Source: Bradyrhizobium sp. CB1015 (GTDB lineage Bacteria; Pseudomonadota; Alphaproteobacteria; Rhizobiales; Xanthobacteraceae). Taken from it: a DNA stretch of 64,000 bases. The stretch is from the NCBI RefSeq assembly GCF_025200925.1, contig NZ_CP104174.1:6758001-6822000 (forward strand), read 5' to 3'. The notes below the pieces were generated by a model that did no database searches, was not told the DNA's origin, and saw only the letters and a list, made by a program, of their open reading frames with translations. Position 1 is the first letter of the stretch. Each line of letters starts with the position of its first letter. The position numbers were made by a program, and so were the translations under genes. Shown piece after piece: positions 44,170-53,552 of the stretch.

Positions 44170-45252
44170 CGTTCGCGACCGCGTTCAACACTGGGCTGCA
44201 CGTGCGCTTGAAGCTCTTGGCGAACAAAATACCAGGCAAGAGCTGGATCTTCGTGCAACTCTCGGGCTGGTTCTGATGTTCACGACAGGTAACACAGCGG
44301 TTGTGGGCCAATCCCTCATGAAGGCTCGTGCCATCGCCGAACACATCGGCGACCTGCATAGGCAAGTTCAAGTCTGTGAAAGACTCCACCTATTCCATTT
44401 GAGAATAGGCAACTTTTCAGCTGCGCTGTTAGGGCTGCCGAGGTCGCAGCCTACTGCTTTGCCGCACCTGAGCTTTGACTATCTCAGTCGGGCGAGGAGA
44501 CCACCTTAGCTCGTGTCCTGTGGCTCCAAGGCCATCCGGCCCAGGCTGTCAGCCTCGCACGGCAGGCTGTCGCTGACGCAATCCGGATGAATCATCCAGT
44601 GAAGCTCTCAATGACGCTGCTCTGGGCACTATCAGTCTTTCTCTGGAATTCAGAGCTGGAAACCGCCGAGGAGTGTATCGACCGATTTATTATTGAAGCT
44701 GACAAGCATTCACTCGCGCCGTATCAGACAATTGGCCGGGGAGCCAAGGGAGAACTGCTGGTTCGGCAGGGCGAGGTGGAGCCCGGGATCATCCTCTTGC
44801 GAAGCTCGCTAGAAACGATGAGTAGATATCGGTATGGGGCGCCCACGGCTTTCAGCACCGCATTGGCAGAGGGCTTGGCAACGACCGGTCAGCAGGAGGA
44901 GGCGCTGCGTACCATAGATCAGGCGATTGCACTCGTCGAACGCAACCGGGATCTTTTCGGCATGCCCGACTTACTGCGGGTCAAAGCAGAAATCATGATT
45001 TCGGGAGAAGGGTCGGATTTGATCCAAGCAGAACGCTACCTCAGGGACTCCCTTAAGATGGCCAGCTGCCAGTCGTCGCTCGCCTGGGAGCTGCGCTCCG
45101 CTACGACGCTAGCGAGGCTATGGATGCAGCAAGGTCGGCATGCAGAAGCGCGCCATACACTTTCACCGATCTATGCTCAGTTCACCGAAGGATTCGACTG
45201 CGGCGATCTAAAGGCCGCGAGAGAGCTGCTACGCGAATTGAGCACCCACTGA
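44170..45252 (+). pseudogene. Remnant of a TPR-rich signalling ATPase or adenylate-cyclase-like protein
   Basis: One frame gives RATLGLVLMFTTGNTAVVGQ, KARAIAEHIGDLHRQVQVCE, RLHLFHLRIGNFSAAL, then breaks; the next frame resumes RLARQAVADAIR-type sequence and from 44587 a 221-codon open frame SMTLLWALSVFLWNSELETA, FSTALAEGLATTGQQEEALR, AWELRSATTLARLWMQQGRH, to QFTEGFDCGDLKAARELL. These TPR-like repeats form the C-terminal half of large cyclase or NTPase regulators. The N-terminal catalytic domains are gone. Confidence 0.6.
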
Positions 45253-45535
45253 CGCAGCCTCAGATTTTGTGGTTCGTTGCTCGAAACCGAGGCATTGGTG
45301 TACCCCGTGAAAAGTCGCGCCAACGTGAACGCCGTGTACGCTCATTCGCTAGCGCAAGGACTTAACGCCGCGCGCATCTCGATGCTGAATAGTTCCCGCG
45401 GTTCCCAGGCGGGCCACTATTTCGGATGCAGTATTCCGCCCTTCAAGAACATGGGCCCACATGCCTGTTTGCCGAGCCCATTTACTATGTGTCCTCGTCT
45501 CTAAACCAATAAACGCGAGAATTATCTGGTCCCGT
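45253..45535. other. Intergenic stretch, no supported feature
   Basis: No ribosome-site-supported frame on either strand and no repeat noticed. Confidence 0.45.
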
Positions 45536-46012
45536 TCATCTCGCGGCCACTATGCGGCATACGGCCAACGTTTCGCGGTCGTAGCCGGACGGGCGCTTGA
45601 GGACAACTGAACAGCGACGCAACAGTCGCTGCTGTTCGACGGCCGCAAGAGAGGCAAAGGCTGTGCCGACGTTGGCCGAGTTTAGGCCGGCCAAGCTAGC
45701 GTTGCCATTCGCAGAGCTGCCGTTGGACAGACCGGCGGCTCCCGCGCCGCCAGAACCAAAGCCCGTTGTGCCAAGTCCAGCGTTGCCAAGGCCGCTAACG
45801 CCTGTGCTACCAGAGCCAAGGCCAACACCCGCTGCAGCGCCTCCGAGCCCTGCAGCGCCTGCACCTATTCCAGCTCCTGCTTCGCCTCCTCCAACCCCTA
45901 TACCCCCTGCAGCTCCAATTCCACCAACTCCAGCGCCCACTCCGCCACCTACACCATCGCTACCTACTCCGGCGCCCGCGGTAGTAACGCCGCTTGCGCA
46001 TGTCAAGACCAC
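45536..46012 (-). CDS. Glycine-rich protein, possibly 5'-truncated
   Basis: 158 codons, two thirds Gly/Ala/Ser (GVGSDGVGGGVGAGVGG), then a normal C-terminal segment LAAVEQQRLLRRCSVVLKRP, SGYDRETLAVCRIVAAR with two cysteines. Related rhizobial proteins carry a signal peptide before the Gly-rich part; none is found here, and the frame opens at a GTG without a ribosome site, so the 5' end may be missing. The complementary strand gives a Pro-rich frame that I regard as a shadow. Confidence 0.5.
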   Translation of the reverse strand: MVLTCASGVTTAGAGVGSDGVGGGVGAGVGGIGAAGGIGVGGGEAGAGIGAGAAGLGGAAAGVGLGSGSTGVSGLGNAGLGTTGFGSGGAGAAGLSNGSSANGNASLAGLNSANVGTAFASLAAVEQQRLLRRCSVVLKRPSGYDRETLAVCRIVAAR

Positions 46013-46035
46013 TCAGCCACGCACGCGCAAGCCAC

Positions 46036-48147
46036 CTAAGCGGACAGCACATCCTCGATTCGAATCGGCAGGGTGCGCACGCGCTTGCCGGTCGCATGAA
46101 AGACGGCGTTGGCGACGGCCGGGGCCATGCCGACCAGCGCGATCTCGCCGAGGCCTTTGACCCCGAGGGCGTTCACGTGAAGATCCACCTCTTCGACGAA
46201 ATGCGCCTCGAGATGGGGAATGTCGAGGTTCACCGGCATGAGGTAATCGGCCATGTGGGCATTGACCGGACGGCCGTCGCGCGTATCGAGAACGGTGCGC
46301 TCCATGAGCGCCATGCCGATGCCACCGATCATGCCGCCGGTGCATTGGCTTGCGGCCAGACGCGGATTGACCACGCGACCGATGCCGTAGGCGCCGACCG
46401 CACGGCGCACCCGGATCGTGCCGACATCCGGATCGACGGCCACTTCGACGAAGACCGCCCCGAAGGCATGCATGGAAAACCGGGCGGCGGCGTCCGGATC
46501 TCGCTGAGAAGAAGCTGTTGCCTCGATCGGTCGATCGTTGCGGCCCTTCGAAGCCTCCTCTTGCACGGCAATGCAGGCGGCGCGGATCGCGGACCCGACC
46601 GAGGCCATGGTCCATGAGCCGCCATGGGAGGGAGCGGGCGGATAGTCCGAGCGGCCAAGGCTGAAGCGCACCCGTTCGACAGGCAGACCTAGGGTCTCGG
46701 CGGCAACCTGCGTCATCGAAGTATAGGTGCCGGGGCCCATGTCGCTCGCCGCGACCTCGACCTGGGCAGTGCCGTCGGCCAGCAGCCGGACTCGCGCGCT
46801 CGCCGGCGCCTGGAACGCCGGATAGCTCGCCGAGGCGACGCCCATTCCGACCAGGAGGCGGCCATCGCGCATCGCGCGCGGCTCGGGAATGCGCCGCGAC
46901 CAGCCGAAGCGCTCGGCGGCGAAGTCGTAGCACTTCAACAGCGATCGGCTGGAGAACGGCTTCTTCTCGTCTTCATCGATCTCCGGCTCATTGCGGCGCC
47001 GCAGTTCAATGGGATCGATGCCGAGCTTGTATGACAGCTCATCCATGGCGCATTCGAGTGCAAAGACGCCGCTGGCCTCGCCAGGCCCGCGCATATGGTT
47101 CGGCGTGCCGATGTCGAGCGGCACCAGCCGATAGCGAGTCCGCACGTTGGGCGAGGAGTACAGGAACTTCGTGACGGAGGTCAGCGCCTCCATGAACTCC
47201 TCGTAGCGGCTCGTCTCGCCGGTACCTTCGTGGACCACGCTTGAGAGCTTGCCGTCCGGGGTTGCGCCGAGAGCGACCCGCTGCGAGGTGCGTGGCCGGT
47301 GGCCGGTCGCGAAGAACATCTGTTTGCGCGTCAGCACGAGCTTGACGGGGCGTCCGACTTGTCGCGCGGCGAGAGCCGCAAGCGTCACGTGCGGCCAGGT
47401 CCTGAGCGTCGTGCCAAAAGCGCCGCCAATGAACGGGCAGATCACTTGTACGTTTTCGGAGGGCAAGCCGAAGATCGCTGCGATCTCCGCCTGTTCATTG
47501 ACGACGAACTGGCTCTTGCTCCAGAGCGTCAGCCGATCCCCCGTCCAGGCCGCCACGGTCGCGTGCGGCTCCATCGGATTGTGGTTCTCGCGCGAGATAC
47601 CGTAGGTCTCGTCGACCTTCACCGGCGCGCCTGCGAGGGCGGTGGCGGCATTGCCGCGCGCAGAATCTGCCGGAATAGCAGCATTCGGCTGTATCCCGGC
47701 TTCTGGCACGATCGGTCGGGCTTCCGCATCGTTCGGATCGACGATCGGTCGTTCGGCGGCGTAGGAGATACATAGCGCCGCCGCTGCGCGCTCAGCCTGA
47801 TCGAGGCTGTCGGCGACGACGACCGCGATCGGTTGCCCGTAGAAGCGCACCCGGTCGTCCTGGAGCACGTGCAGCCGCTCGCCCGTGGCGGGATCGATGT
47901 AGCTCTTGTGGGGCGCGTACGGCAACCGTGGCGTATTGCGGTGCGTGAGGACCGCTAGAACGCCCGGCATGCTCTCGACCGGCGCGCTGTCTATGCCGGT
48001 CACGCTGCCGAGGCCGACGGTCGCTCCGACGATCACTGCGTAGGCCTGGCCCGGCTGATTGAAATCGGTCGCGTAGCGCGCCCCGCCCGTGACCTTGGCA
48101 CGGCCATCCACGCGGGGCAGCGGTTTTCCGATGACATTCGTCGTCAT
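46036..48147 (-). CDS. Molybdenum hydroxylase, molybdopterin-binding subunit (PaoC/XdhA-large type)
   Basis: 703 residues. Starts MTTNVIGKPLPRVDGRAKVT, the usual opening of YagR/PaoC-type subunits; PFIGGAFGTTLRTWPHVTLA (Gly loop), NHMRGPGEASGVFALECAMD, and near the end LGVKGLGEIALVGMAPAVAN, with the catalytic Glu in GLGE. It carries the Mo-cytosine dinucleotide cofactor and oxidises an aldehyde or N-heterocycle. With 48144-49121 and 49124-49750 it forms a three-subunit enzyme; the small subunit has a Tat signal, so the complex is probably periplasmic. ATG overlaps the preceding stop by 4 nt. Confidence 0.92.
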   Translation of the reverse strand: MTTNVIGKPLPRVDGRAKVTGGARYATDFNQPGQAYAVIVGATVGLGSVTGIDSAPVESMPGVLAVLTHRNTPRLPYAPHKSYIDPATGERLHVLQDDRVRFYGQPIAVVVADSLDQAERAAAALCISYAAERPIVDPNDAEARPIVPEAGIQPNAAIPADSARGNAATALAGAPVKVDETYGISRENHNPMEPHATVAAWTGDRLTLWSKSQFVVNEQAEIAAIFGLPSENVQVICPFIGGAFGTTLRTWPHVTLAALAARQVGRPVKLVLTRKQMFFATGHRPRTSQRVALGATPDGKLSSVVHEGTGETSRYEEFMEALTSVTKFLYSSPNVRTRYRLVPLDIGTPNHMRGPGEASGVFALECAMDELSYKLGIDPIELRRRNEPEIDEDEKKPFSSRSLLKCYDFAAERFGWSRRIPEPRAMRDGRLLVGMGVASASYPAFQAPASARVRLLADGTAQVEVAASDMGPGTYTSMTQVAAETLGLPVERVRFSLGRSDYPPAPSHGGSWTMASVGSAIRAACIAVQEEASKGRNDRPIEATASSQRDPDAAARFSMHAFGAVFVEVAVDPDVGTIRVRRAVGAYGIGRVVNPRLAASQCTGGMIGGIGMALMERTVLDTRDGRPVNAHMADYLMPVNLDIPHLEAHFVEEVDLHVNALGVKGLGEIALVGMAPAVANAVFHATGKRVRTLPIRIEDVLSA

Positions 48148-49121
48148 GCGACTGCTCCGGTCATTTCGAACGCCCGGACGATCGTTCGCGGCAGGAGTTC
48201 GGCCTTGTAGCGATTGCCGGACAGCGGACGGACTCCATCGAGCGCCAGTTGGGCGGCCCTTTCGAAAACCTTACGCTCGGACGCCTTGCCGAGCAGAGCC
48301 GCTTCCACCCCGCGCATGCGCCATGGCCGCGTGCCGACACCGCCAACGGCGAGCCGCGCCTCGCGGATCGTGCCGTCCGCGACCTCGATCGCCGCGGCCG
48401 CGGACACCAGCGCGAATTCGTAAGATGCGCGGTCGCGCACCTTGAGATACCGCGCCCGGCGACTATTCGGCCCGCCGGGGACCCTGACCTCGATGATGAT
48501 TTCGCCGGGCAGCAGCGTGTGTTCGAGGTGGGGGGTATTGCCCGGCAGCCGGAACAGTTCCTCGACCGGGAAGCGGCGCTCTCCCGTGGGACCCTTGACC
48601 CGCATCGTCGCCTCGAGAGCGACCAGCGCAACCGCAAGGTCGGAGGGATGCGTTGCCACGCAATGATCGCTCGTGCCGAGAAGGGCGTGACCGGCGTTGA
48701 GACCGTCGATCGCCGAACAGCCCGACCCCGGCGTTCGCTTGTTGCAGGGCGCATCCAGCATCCGGAAATATGGACAACGGACCCGCTGGAGCAGGTTGCC
48801 GCCGATCGAGGCCATGTTGCGCAACTGCGGCGAGGCGCCCTCGATCAGGCTCTCGGCGATCAGCGGCTGCAGACGCTGCACGTCGGGATGGGCGGCGACG
48901 TCCGCCATGCGGCTGAGGGCGCCGATGACAAGGTCGGAGCCGTCGAGTCGAATGCCCGAAAGCGGAAGCGCATTGATGTCGACGAGGTGCTCAGGCCGCT
49001 CTACCTCCTCGCGCATGAGGTCGATCAATGTCGTGCCGCCGGCGATAAAGCGTCGGCCAGACGATGCGGCGGCGATGGCAGCCTCGACGGAGGTCGCCTT
49101 CTCGATCGTGAACGGAAGCAT
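48144..49121 (-). CDS. Molybdenum hydroxylase, FAD-binding subunit (PaoB type)
   Basis: 325 residues from MLPFTIEKATSVEAAIAAAS. RRFIAGGTTLIDLMREEVER (FAD pyrophosphate loop), QLRNMASIGGNLLQRVRCPY then the Fe-S-type insertion YFRMLDAPCNKRTPGSGCSA specific to PaoB-like subunits (cysteines for an extra 4Fe-4S cluster), and RASYEFALVSAAAAIEV. Moves electrons from the molybdenum centre to FAD. Coupled to both neighbours. Confidence 0.9.
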   Translation of the reverse strand: MLPFTIEKATSVEAAIAAASSGRRFIAGGTTLIDLMREEVERPEHLVDINALPLSGIRLDGSDLVIGALSRMADVAAHPDVQRLQPLIAESLIEGASPQLRNMASIGGNLLQRVRCPYFRMLDAPCNKRTPGSGCSAIDGLNAGHALLGTSDHCVATHPSDLAVALVALEATMRVKGPTGERRFPVEELFRLPGNTPHLEHTLLPGEIIIEVRVPGGPNSRRARYLKVRDRASYEFALVSAAAAIEVADGTIREARLAVGGVGTRPWRMRGVEAALLGKASERKVFERAAQLALDGVRPLSGNRYKAELLPRTIVRAFEMTGAVA

Positions 49122-49123
49122 GA

Positions 49124-49750
49124 TCAGGTCCCCTTGGCAGCATCGGCAACCGCCGCGACGATGCCGGGATAGGCACCACACCGGCAGATGTTGCCGCTCA
49201 TCCAGAACTGGATCTCGGCAGGCGACCCGGCATGGCCTTCCGCGATGCAGCCGACAGCGGACATGATCTGGCCCGGCGTGCAGAAGCCGCATTGCAGAGC
49301 GTCGTGCTCGATGAACGCGCTCTGGAGCGGATGAAGCTCGCCGTTCTTTTCAAGGCCTTCGATCGTCTCGATCTCGGCTCCGTCATGCATCACGGCCAAG
49401 GTCAGGCAGGACACGACCCGTTTGCCGTTGAGAAGAACGGTGCAAGCGCCACAGGCGCCCTGGTTGCAGCCCTTCTTCGTGCCGGTCAGATCGAGGCCTT
49501 CGCGCAGAACGTCGAGCAGGGATTGCCGCGTATCCAAGTCAAGCTCATGCCGCGTTCCGTTGACGGCCAGGCGAACCCGTCTTGTCGACGCAGTGGGACC
49601 GCCCTCGGAAATCGAATCCGCGGCAACTTGCGGCACCGCCGCCAGGGAAGCCGCTCCCCCGACGGTCAGCAGGAGCGACCGGCGCGATACCCCGCCCCGC
49701 GCTTCTTCGGTCTCGACGGCGCCGTCGATGAACGGCTCATGGTTGGTCAT
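49124..49750 (-). CDS. Molybdenum hydroxylase, 2Fe-2S subunit with Tat signal (PaoA type)
   Basis: 208 residues from MTNHEPFIDGAVETEEARGG. Twin-arginine signal VSRRSLLLTVGGAASLAAVP. First cluster TKKGCNQGACGACTVLLNGK; second cluster LQCGFCTPGQIMSAVGCIAE and GNICRCGAYPGIVAAV. Exports the folded heterotrimer through Tat. Two base pairs separate it from the FAD subunit gene. Confidence 0.93.
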   Translation of the reverse strand: MTNHEPFIDGAVETEEARGGVSRRSLLLTVGGAASLAAVPQVAADSISEGGPTASTRRVRLAVNGTRHELDLDTRQSLLDVLREGLDLTGTKKGCNQGACGACTVLLNGKRVVSCLTLAVMHDGAEIETIEGLEKNGELHPLQSAFIEHDALQCGFCTPGQIMSAVGCIAEGHAGSPAEIQFWMSGNICRCGAYPGIVAAVADAAKGT

Positions 49751-49860
49751 GGTGGTCTGAGATCCCCTCGGATAAGCCCGCAAATAGGCATGTTCCCAAG
49801 GGACGTACCGTTCGGAAATTGCGGCGACTATCGCACTGTTGCGATAAATTGCCGCCGGGC

Positions 49861-50715
49861 TTAGAGCGCGCGCCGGAATGCCAATGGGGTCACTCCCACC
49901 CTTCTTCGGAAAGTCGCAGCGAAAGCCGATGGAGTTTCGTAGCCGACTGCAAGCGCGACCTCTGTGACGCTGAACCTCGAGTGGGCGAGAAGTTCGCGCG
50001 CGCATTTCATTCGTTGCTCGGTCAACCATGCATGCGGGGTCTGGCCGGTCGACTGCCGAAACGCCGTGCAGAAGTGAAACCGGCTGAGACCGACGAGGGC
50101 CGCGAGTTCGTCAAGCCCGACCTGGCGTCTCAGATTCTCGTCCATGAACGTCGTGACGCGCCTCACCTGCCAATCGGCAAGGCCGCCCTTTCTGACCTGA
50201 ACAGGCGAGCTGCGAAAAGATGAATGCTCTTGGATCAGCCGCGAGCAGAGAAGGTCAATCGCCTGCTCCACGAACAGACGGGACGATGCGCTGTCCCGCT
50301 CTGCCTCTTGACTCAGGATGTCAAGCAACCCCGCCGCCGCGGGGTCGGTGAAAGAGACGCGCGGCAGAAGTTCGACACGTCTTCCACCCGCGATCTCGTC
50401 GGCGCACGCCTGGAGGCGTTCCTGCGTGAGGTAGACGTGCGAAACGACGACCGGGCCTGCAATATTCCACGTGCCGTCAACGCCTTGCGGAATCAAGGTG
50501 AAGGTTTTCGGATTGGTCCTAGAATTCAAGAGCCTGTTTTCGATCCGCCAAGATATCTGATGCTGTCCTTCGTAGCAGCCCACGGCGACGTGTCCGGCCA
50601 CGCCGCGCATATAATCATCTTGTAACCCGCCGTGCGCCCATTTCCGCGTCAGGCGCGCATCGCCATGCAAAACCTCAGGCACCAACCGCGGCGGCGCGTC
50701 CAGGATGCGCGCCAT
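49861..50715 (-). CDS. AraC-family transcriptional regulator
   Basis: About 284 residues from MARILDAPPRLVPEVLHGDA; an in-frame TTG at 50817 could extend it. The C-terminal double helix-turn-helix is clear: LRRQVGLDELAALVGLSRFH, FCTAFRQSTGQTPHAWLTEQ, RMKCARELLAHSRFSVTEVA, LAVGYETPSAFAATFRRRVG, VTPLAFRR. The N-terminal cupin-like half senses a ligand. It lies 110 bp upstream of the molybdenum hydroxylase genes on the same strand and probably controls them. Confidence 0.88.
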   Translation of the reverse strand: MARILDAPPRLVPEVLHGDARLTRKWAHGGLQDDYMRGVAGHVAVGCYEGQHQISWRIENRLLNSRTNPKTFTLIPQGVDGTWNIAGPVVVSHVYLTQERLQACADEIAGGRRVELLPRVSFTDPAAAGLLDILSQEAERDSASSRLFVEQAIDLLCSRLIQEHSSFRSSPVQVRKGGLADWQVRRVTTFMDENLRRQVGLDELAALVGLSRFHFCTAFRQSTGQTPHAWLTEQRMKCARELLAHSRFSVTEVALAVGYETPSAFAATFRRRVGVTPLAFRRAL

Positions 50716-50988
50716 CTCGGTGGCCGCATCAGGACGTGGGCGGTCGGCTCCAGCTCGGGGCAGGCCCCGTGGATTCTGCGTAGCCTCGCTTCCAGAATTG
50801 AGCAGTCGCTGGTCCAAACTGTCGCCCTCGCCGCGCCTGATAGAGCGCCGAATTGTGCAAATGAGACGGCTATTATGCAGAAAAGCGTCCGCAGCGCCAC
50901 AACGGCAGCGCGTGACCTACACGTCTGCCTTCAATTTGGTCAGTCAATCATGGATCGTGGCGCGCTTTGCGAATTTTTAGGGCCTATG

Positions 50989-51150
50989 CCGACTTCCGCT
51001 GTGGCTTGGCCGCTTCTTCGCCGCAGCCTCCTTCGCAGGCTTCTTGCCCTCGATGGGCATCAGCATTTCCTTCTGGCCGCTCGACGCCTTGCGCGGCTTC
51101 TTGGCAGGCTTGGCCGCTTTCGCCAGCGCGGGATGAGATTTGCGTGCTTT
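50989..51150 (-). pseudogene. C-terminal remnant of a second ku gene
   Basis: The minus strand encodes AKPAKKPRKASSGQKEMLMP, IEGKKPAKEAAAKK, then after a one-base shift KPQRKSA and stop, matching the tail of the intact Ku at 51995 (KKASARQKEMLMPIAGKKPV, KEAAAKK, RKSA). Only this tail survives. Confidence 0.75.
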
Positions 51151-51224
51151 GCGCCACGTCCGGCGACCATCTCAACGCATCTCGAACCGCACGTGGCGAA
51201 ACTGCCCTTTCTGACAGTTGTTTT

Positions 51225-51539
51225 TCAGGGGCTGAGAAAGTCTATTGCCAGGTCGCGCGGCTGTCGAGTGGCCAGAGAACTGCGAAAGGCAACGCGCTTG
51301 CCTGTGACGATGTGCCATGCGGCCGATTGCGTTGACCTGTCCGCGATGGCTCTGGTCTCGGCGGCGCTGCGGGGATCGCCGACGACCATCCCTGCGGCCC
51401 GCGACGCGAGATCGCCGACGGTCGCAGCGCGATCCGCCGATCGCGTGTGCAGCACCACTTGATAACCGTCGCCAAGGAGCGACTGGGCCGCAGCGCGGCC
51501 GAGCCCGTCGGTGGTGCCGGTGACGAAGACGAACGCCAT
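51225..51539 (-). pseudogene. Truncated SDR-family dehydrogenase, N-terminal part
   Basis: MAFVFVTGTTDGLGRAAAQS, LLGDGYQVVLHTRSADRAAT, GMVVGDPRSAAETRAIAD is a TGxxxGxG cofactor domain. Downstream, VNAIGRM continues the homology in another frame, then it stops; the catalytic YxxxK region is absent. Confidence 0.65.
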
Positions 51540-51750
51540 TTGATCCTCCTCCTCTGTCCCCGACGAACCTCAAAACGCAGTACAGCAGGCCAACGAACTG
51601 GCCGACTTGGAATTCAGCCGCTCTTGGCGGACGGTCTGGCGTCGCGCAACGTGTTCGCGGAAGTGCCGCCTCGGGTCGAGTATGGATCACGTCCAAAGCA
51701 CTGGGACCCAATCCGAGCGGAGTGTGTCACTGCGCAATTGAGGAAGCGCC

Positions 51751-51951
51751 CTATCGGTTCGCCAGCCACAGGATCACGCTTAGCACGACGGAGATGATGA
51801 GCGAGGTTGTCAACGGAAGGTAGAAAGCAAAATTCTGCCGCTCGACGTAAATATCGCCGGGTAGCCGGCCAAGCCCGAACTTGCCAAGGACGGGCCAAAG
51901 CAGCCCAACGGCGACCAGCACAAGTCCGAAGATGATGAGCGTGCGCGACAT
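51751..51951 (-). CDS. DUF2905 family membrane protein
   Basis: 66 residues, two helices: LIIFGLVLVAVGLLWPVLGK and YLPLTTSLIISVVLSVILWL, joined by the conserved GLGRLPGDIYVERQNFAFY. GRLPGDI and the overall length are diagnostic of DUF2905. AGGTGCGAG precedes the ATG. Inner membrane; function unknown. Confidence 0.9.
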   Translation of the reverse strand: MSRTLIIFGLVLVAVGLLWPVLGKFGLGRLPGDIYVERQNFAFYLPLTTSLIISVVLSVILWLANR

Positions 51952-51994
51952 CTCGCACCTCCATCGGCCCCGCGGCCTGCGCCTTCAACACGCC

Positions 51995-52924
51995 CTAGGC
52001 CGACTTCCGCCGCGCCCCAGCCGCTGGCTTCTTGGCTGCGGCCTCCTTCACCGGCTTCTTACCGGCGATTGGCATCAGCATTTCCTTCTGGCGGGCCGAC
52101 GCCTTCTTCGGCTTCTTGGCCGGCTTCTTTTGCGCCGCCGCCTCGGCCGCAGCGCCGCCCACGCTCTTGCGCAGCGCGTCCATCAGATCGACGACGTTCT
52201 CGCCTTTCGGCCGCTCCTTCGGACGAATGACCTTGCCGGCCCGCTTCTGATTGATGAGCTCGACCAGAGCGCTCTCGTAGTGATCCTCGAACTTCTCCGG
52301 ATCGAACCTCCCCGCCTTCTGGTTCACGATGTGCTTGGCGAGATCCAGCATATCCTTCGTGACCTTCACGTCCTGGATCTCGTCGAAATACTCCCGCTCG
52401 CTGCGCACCTCGTAGGGATAGCGGAGCAGCGTGCCGACCAGTCCCTTGTCCATCGGCTCCAATGCGATGATGTGCTCGCGGTTGGTGAGCACCACCCGCC
52501 CGATGGCGACCTTGTCCATCTCCCGGATGGTCTCCCGGATCACGGCGAATGCGTCATGGCCAACCTTGCCGTCCGGACGCAAGTAGTAGGGCCGGATTAG
52601 ATAGCGCGGATCGATGTCGGTCTTGTCGACGAACTCGTCGATCTCGATGGTGCGGGTGGACTCGAGCGCGATCTCCTCGAGTTCGTCCTTGGTCACCTCG
52701 ATGAATTGGCCCTTCTCGAGTTCGTAGCCCTTGACGATGTCCTCGTTAGGCACCTCGTCCCCAGTGTCGGCATCGACCTTCAGGTACTTGATCCGGTGGC
52801 CGGTCTGCCGGTTGAGCTGGTTGAACGAGATCTTCTCGCTCTCGGAGGTGGCCGGGTAGAGTGCGATGGGACAGGTCACCAGGGACAGACGCAAGAAGCC
52901 TTTCCAGTTGGCGCGCGGGGCCAT
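51995..52924 (-). CDS. ku: Non-homologous end-joining protein Ku
   Basis: 309 residues. MAPRANWKGFLRLSLVTCPI, ALYPATSESEKISFNQLNRQ, RIKYLKVDADTGDEVPNEDI, VKGYELEKGQFIEVTKDELE are the bacterial Ku beta-barrel core; LVELINQKRAGKVIRPKERP closes the core, followed by a Lys/Ala-rich tail that aids DNA binding. Homodimeric Ku rings load on DNA ends and recruit LigD; no ligD is in the window. It lies on the tRNA-Lys island next to the remnant of another ku tail. Confidence 0.95.
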   Translation of the reverse strand: MAPRANWKGFLRLSLVTCPIALYPATSESEKISFNQLNRQTGHRIKYLKVDADTGDEVPNEDIVKGYELEKGQFIEVTKDELEEIALESTRTIEIDEFVDKTDIDPRYLIRPYYLRPDGKVGHDAFAVIRETIREMDKVAIGRVVLTNREHIIALEPMDKGLVGTLLRYPYEVRSEREYFDEIQDVKVTKDMLDLAKHIVNQKAGRFDPEKFEDHYESALVELINQKRAGKVIRPKERPKGENVVDLMDALRKSVGGAAAEAAAQKKPAKKPKKASARQKEMLMPIAGKKPVKEAAAKKPAAGARRKSA

Positions 52925-53063
52925 GTACGCAGAACTCCGGTTCGGAACGGCACGGATTCAAGACGAAACAACATGGCCGGTTCCGACGGACTGGCCCCTC
53001 CACAAGCAGAATCTTTTCAGCACCCCATCGACTTTATTGTTCTTGTTATGTTCTATAGAGGCA

Positions 53064-53464
53064 TGACGGACCGACCCGCGACCTGGCGCATGCCGACCCC
53101 GAAACAGATGGCAAAGATGGCCGCTACCATTGGCAGAAGCGCGCCTGCGAAGCAGGGATTGGCCCCGGATGCCGATCTACCACCCGAATACTGGCAGGCC
53201 CTCCTGGAAGATCCCCGAGCCGAGGCTCGGGCGGTGCCCTCCGGAGCGGCGCTACGGCTGAGCCAGATCAGCCAGCATATTCTGAGGGTGAACTGCCGCC
53301 GTTGCGGCCGGGTCATCGAGATCCAAAAGGCCGATGCAGTCCGCCTCTACGGACGAGAGGCTCTGTGGAAGAACGTCGGACAGCGCCTGCTGGACAACAC
53401 GTGCTTGCAGCGCACTGGGCGGCACGAGGAAGACGGCTGCTGGCCATCGTTCGACATGCCGTAG
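53064..53464 (+). CDS. Hypothetical protein with CxxC
   Basis: 133 residues from MTDRPATWRMPTPKQMAKMA. DADLPPEYWQALLEDPRAEA, LRLSQISQHILRVNCRRCGR, VIEIQKADAVRLYGREALWK, NVGQRLLDNTCLQRTGRHEE DGCW. CRRC with later Cys/His residues suggests a small zinc site. Divergent from ku with a 139-bp gap. A longer upstream open frame is antisense to ku and rejected. Confidence 0.65.
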
Positions 53465-53552
53465 CCGGCAGACGGCTATGGCACCGAAGCACCACCCGAC
53501 GCCACTCTCCGGCGGCGAAAGCCATCGTGGAGACGCCGAGGGCAGCCTTTGA

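Noticed and set aside
45597..46160. Proline-rich frame on the plus strand
   Set aside because: Complement of the Gly-rich gene, whose minus-strand C-terminus looks like a real domain.
52706..53063. Upstream extension of the 53064 gene
   Set aside because: Antisense to the N-terminus of Ku; the family-like part begins at MTDRPATW.
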